NCBI GenBank assembly: GCA_045653425.1
Contig: JAZOLU010000031.1
Coordinates: 1 to 5,820 of the forward strand
Direction: 5' to 3'
Source: RGIG3009 sp045653425
GTDB taxonomy: Bacteria > Bacillota > Clostridia > Oscillospirales > Acutalibacteraceae
DNA length: 5,820 nucleotides
Within the stretch, counting starts at the first letter, position 1; each line of letters begins with the position of its first letter. Under the pieces are notes generated by a model. That model was not told the DNA's origin and searched no databases. It worked only from the letters and a program-made list of their open reading frames with translations. The translations under genes were made by a program, and so were the position numbers. Positions 5,119-5,820 of the stretch are shown here, in pieces.

Positions 5119-5631
5119 TCAAAACCCGCGTTTTGCCGCCAAGCGTTCCAACGCCGCCGCCAGCAGCAGCCCGCCGCCGGTACAGGCAATCAACTGTCCC
5201 GCGCCTACCAAAGCCATATGCACACCCAGCGAAAACCCGCCGTATACCACATACAACTCCGCGCCGACTATCACGGCATTCAGTATCACCGGCGGCAAGG
5301 TGGAAAGCATCGGCAACCTCGCTACCCGCACGTGTCGCCATCGATACGTCAACAACGCCGCCACACCGGTCGCCGCCGTACCCAGCAGCAAATCCCACCC
5401 ACCGGCAGGGTTGGCTCCGGTGGTCAAGCCGATTAAATTCGACAAAAAGCACCCCACGGTGAGTCCCGGAATTGCCGCGGGGCAATACACGGGCAGTATC
5501 GTCAACGCCTCTGCAATGCGACACTGTACCGGGCCAAAGCCGAACGGTTGCAGCAACACCGTCAACGCCACGTACGCCGCCGCAATCACGCCGCTTTGTG
5601 CTAAAAACACAATTTTGGTATTCGTTTTCAC
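5119..5631 (-). CDS. queT: QueT family queuosine-precursor transporter S component
   Basis: QueT proteins are substrate-binding membrane subunits of ECF-type vitamin transporters. They are predicted to import queuosine precursors such as preQ0, preQ1 or queuine when partnered with the shared EcfA/EcfT module. The 170-residue product has the hallmark FGFGPVQCRIAEALTILPVY (residues 30-49), then CPAAIPGLTVGCFLSNLIG (50-68) and LPPVILNAVIVGAELY (112-127). About six hydrophobic segments can be drawn. I start it at GTG 5631 (read as Met), because GGAGG lies 7 bases before it and the protein then begins like its relatives; the longer frame up to 5808 overlaps another gene and reads like noise. The stop codon of the upstream gene is 31 bases away, so the two are probably co-transcribed. 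No preQ1 riboswitch fits in that gap. No other queuosine genes are in view. Confidence 0.93.
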   Translation of the reverse strand: MKTNTKIVFLAQSGVIAAAYVALTVLLQPFGFGPVQCRIAEALTILPVYCPAAIPGLTVGCFLSNLIGLTTGANPAGGWDLLLGTAATGVAALLTYRWRHVRVARLPMLSTLPPVILNAVIVGAELYVVYGGFSLGVHMALVGAGQLIACTGGGLLLAAALERLAAKRGF

Positions 5632-5662
5632 AAAATTGCCTCCATAGTTTTGATTTCTGCGG

Positions 5663-5820
5663 CTATACCATAAGGGAATCGAACTCGCAATGGTTTTCGC
5701 CGCGTTTTTTCGCCCGTCTTGCCGCAAATTTTTCCGCCATGCGCCAGCATGCCGAAAAAATTGTTTGTGACCCGGACAAAAAACCGACAGGCGAAAACTG
5801 CTTGGCACCTATGGGCAAAA
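5663..5820 (-). CDS. C-terminal part of an unrecognised gene, cut by the window edge
   Basis: The minus strand is open from the right edge to a TAG at 5663-5665, giving 51 residues. The segment starts LPIGAKQFSPVGFLSGSQT and ends RRAKKRGENHCEFDSLMV. It has a protein-like composition, with a hydrophobic-aromatic part followed by a basic helical-looking tail (MAEKFAARRAKKRGE). The competing frame that extends queT upstream looks far less natural. Two cysteines are present but no motif that I recognise. The stop lies 31 bases before the queT start, in the same direction, so both are probably in one operon and queT expression may depend on this gene's promoter outside the window. I cannot name a family. 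The call rests on frame quality and fit with the queT start only. Confidence 0.55.
   Translation of the reverse strand, partial: LPIGAKQFSPVGFLSGSQTIFSACWRMAEKFAARRAKKRGENHCEFDSLMV

Noticed and set aside
5632..5690. Possible preQ1 riboswitch before queT: an A-rich AAATCAAAACTA stretch leads into the ribosome-binding site.
   Set aside because: The 3' tail looks similar to preQ1-I, but there is no stem with the required loop upstream, and the region overlaps the end of another coding frame.
5674..5693. GAGTTCGATTCCC on the minus strand resembles a tRNA T-loop.
   Set aside because: The flanking 5-base arms do not pair and no acceptor, D or anticodon arm is present; it lies inside the right-edge reading frame.

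Overview
This window looks like ordinary chromosomal core sequence from a Bacillota bacterium, most likely a moderate-GC member of Clostridia (an Oscillospirales-like gut lineage is my inference). Three things point there. The bL27 precursor carries the N-terminal extension typical of Bacillota. The dedicated protease Prp sits between the bL21 and bL27 genes. The left edge holds a hairpin repeat of a style I associate with clostridial intergenic regions. All genes but one are on the minus strand.

Right to left, in the direction of transcription, the layout is as follows. A gene cut by the right edge (5663-5820, unrecognised) is followed 31 bases later by queT, a queuosine-precursor ECF transporter S component. 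A strong terminator at 5080-5113 ends the only plus-strand gene, a DUF1624/HGSNAT-like membrane acyltransferase (4297-5064). A 116-base divergent promoter region separates that gene from a DUF554 membrane protein (3476-4180). Next is the rplU-prp-rpmA operon (3314-2358). It has a consensus sigma-A promoter, a structured 5' leader of the L21-leader kind, and a strong terminator at 2311-2340. A new promoter then drives obg and mrnC (2216-551). acpP follows with its own consensus promoter and terminator (531-145). The first ~145 bases hold no gene, only stacked hairpins, including a probable dispersed repeat.

The centre of the window is a ribosome-assembly neighbourhood. bL21 and bL27 are large-subunit proteins. 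Prp trims the bL27 precursor. Obg is a GTPase of 50S maturation, and Mini-III trims 23S rRNA ends. acpP supplies the acyl carrier for fatty-acid synthesis. The two polytopic membrane proteins of unknown physiological role and QueT appear to be unrelated neighbours.

I found no new multi-gene system. The items most worth a second look are perfect inverted repeats over the obg and acyltransferase promoters, competing pairings in the rplU leader, the obg-mrnC pairing, the left-edge repeat, and the clipped right-edge gene.
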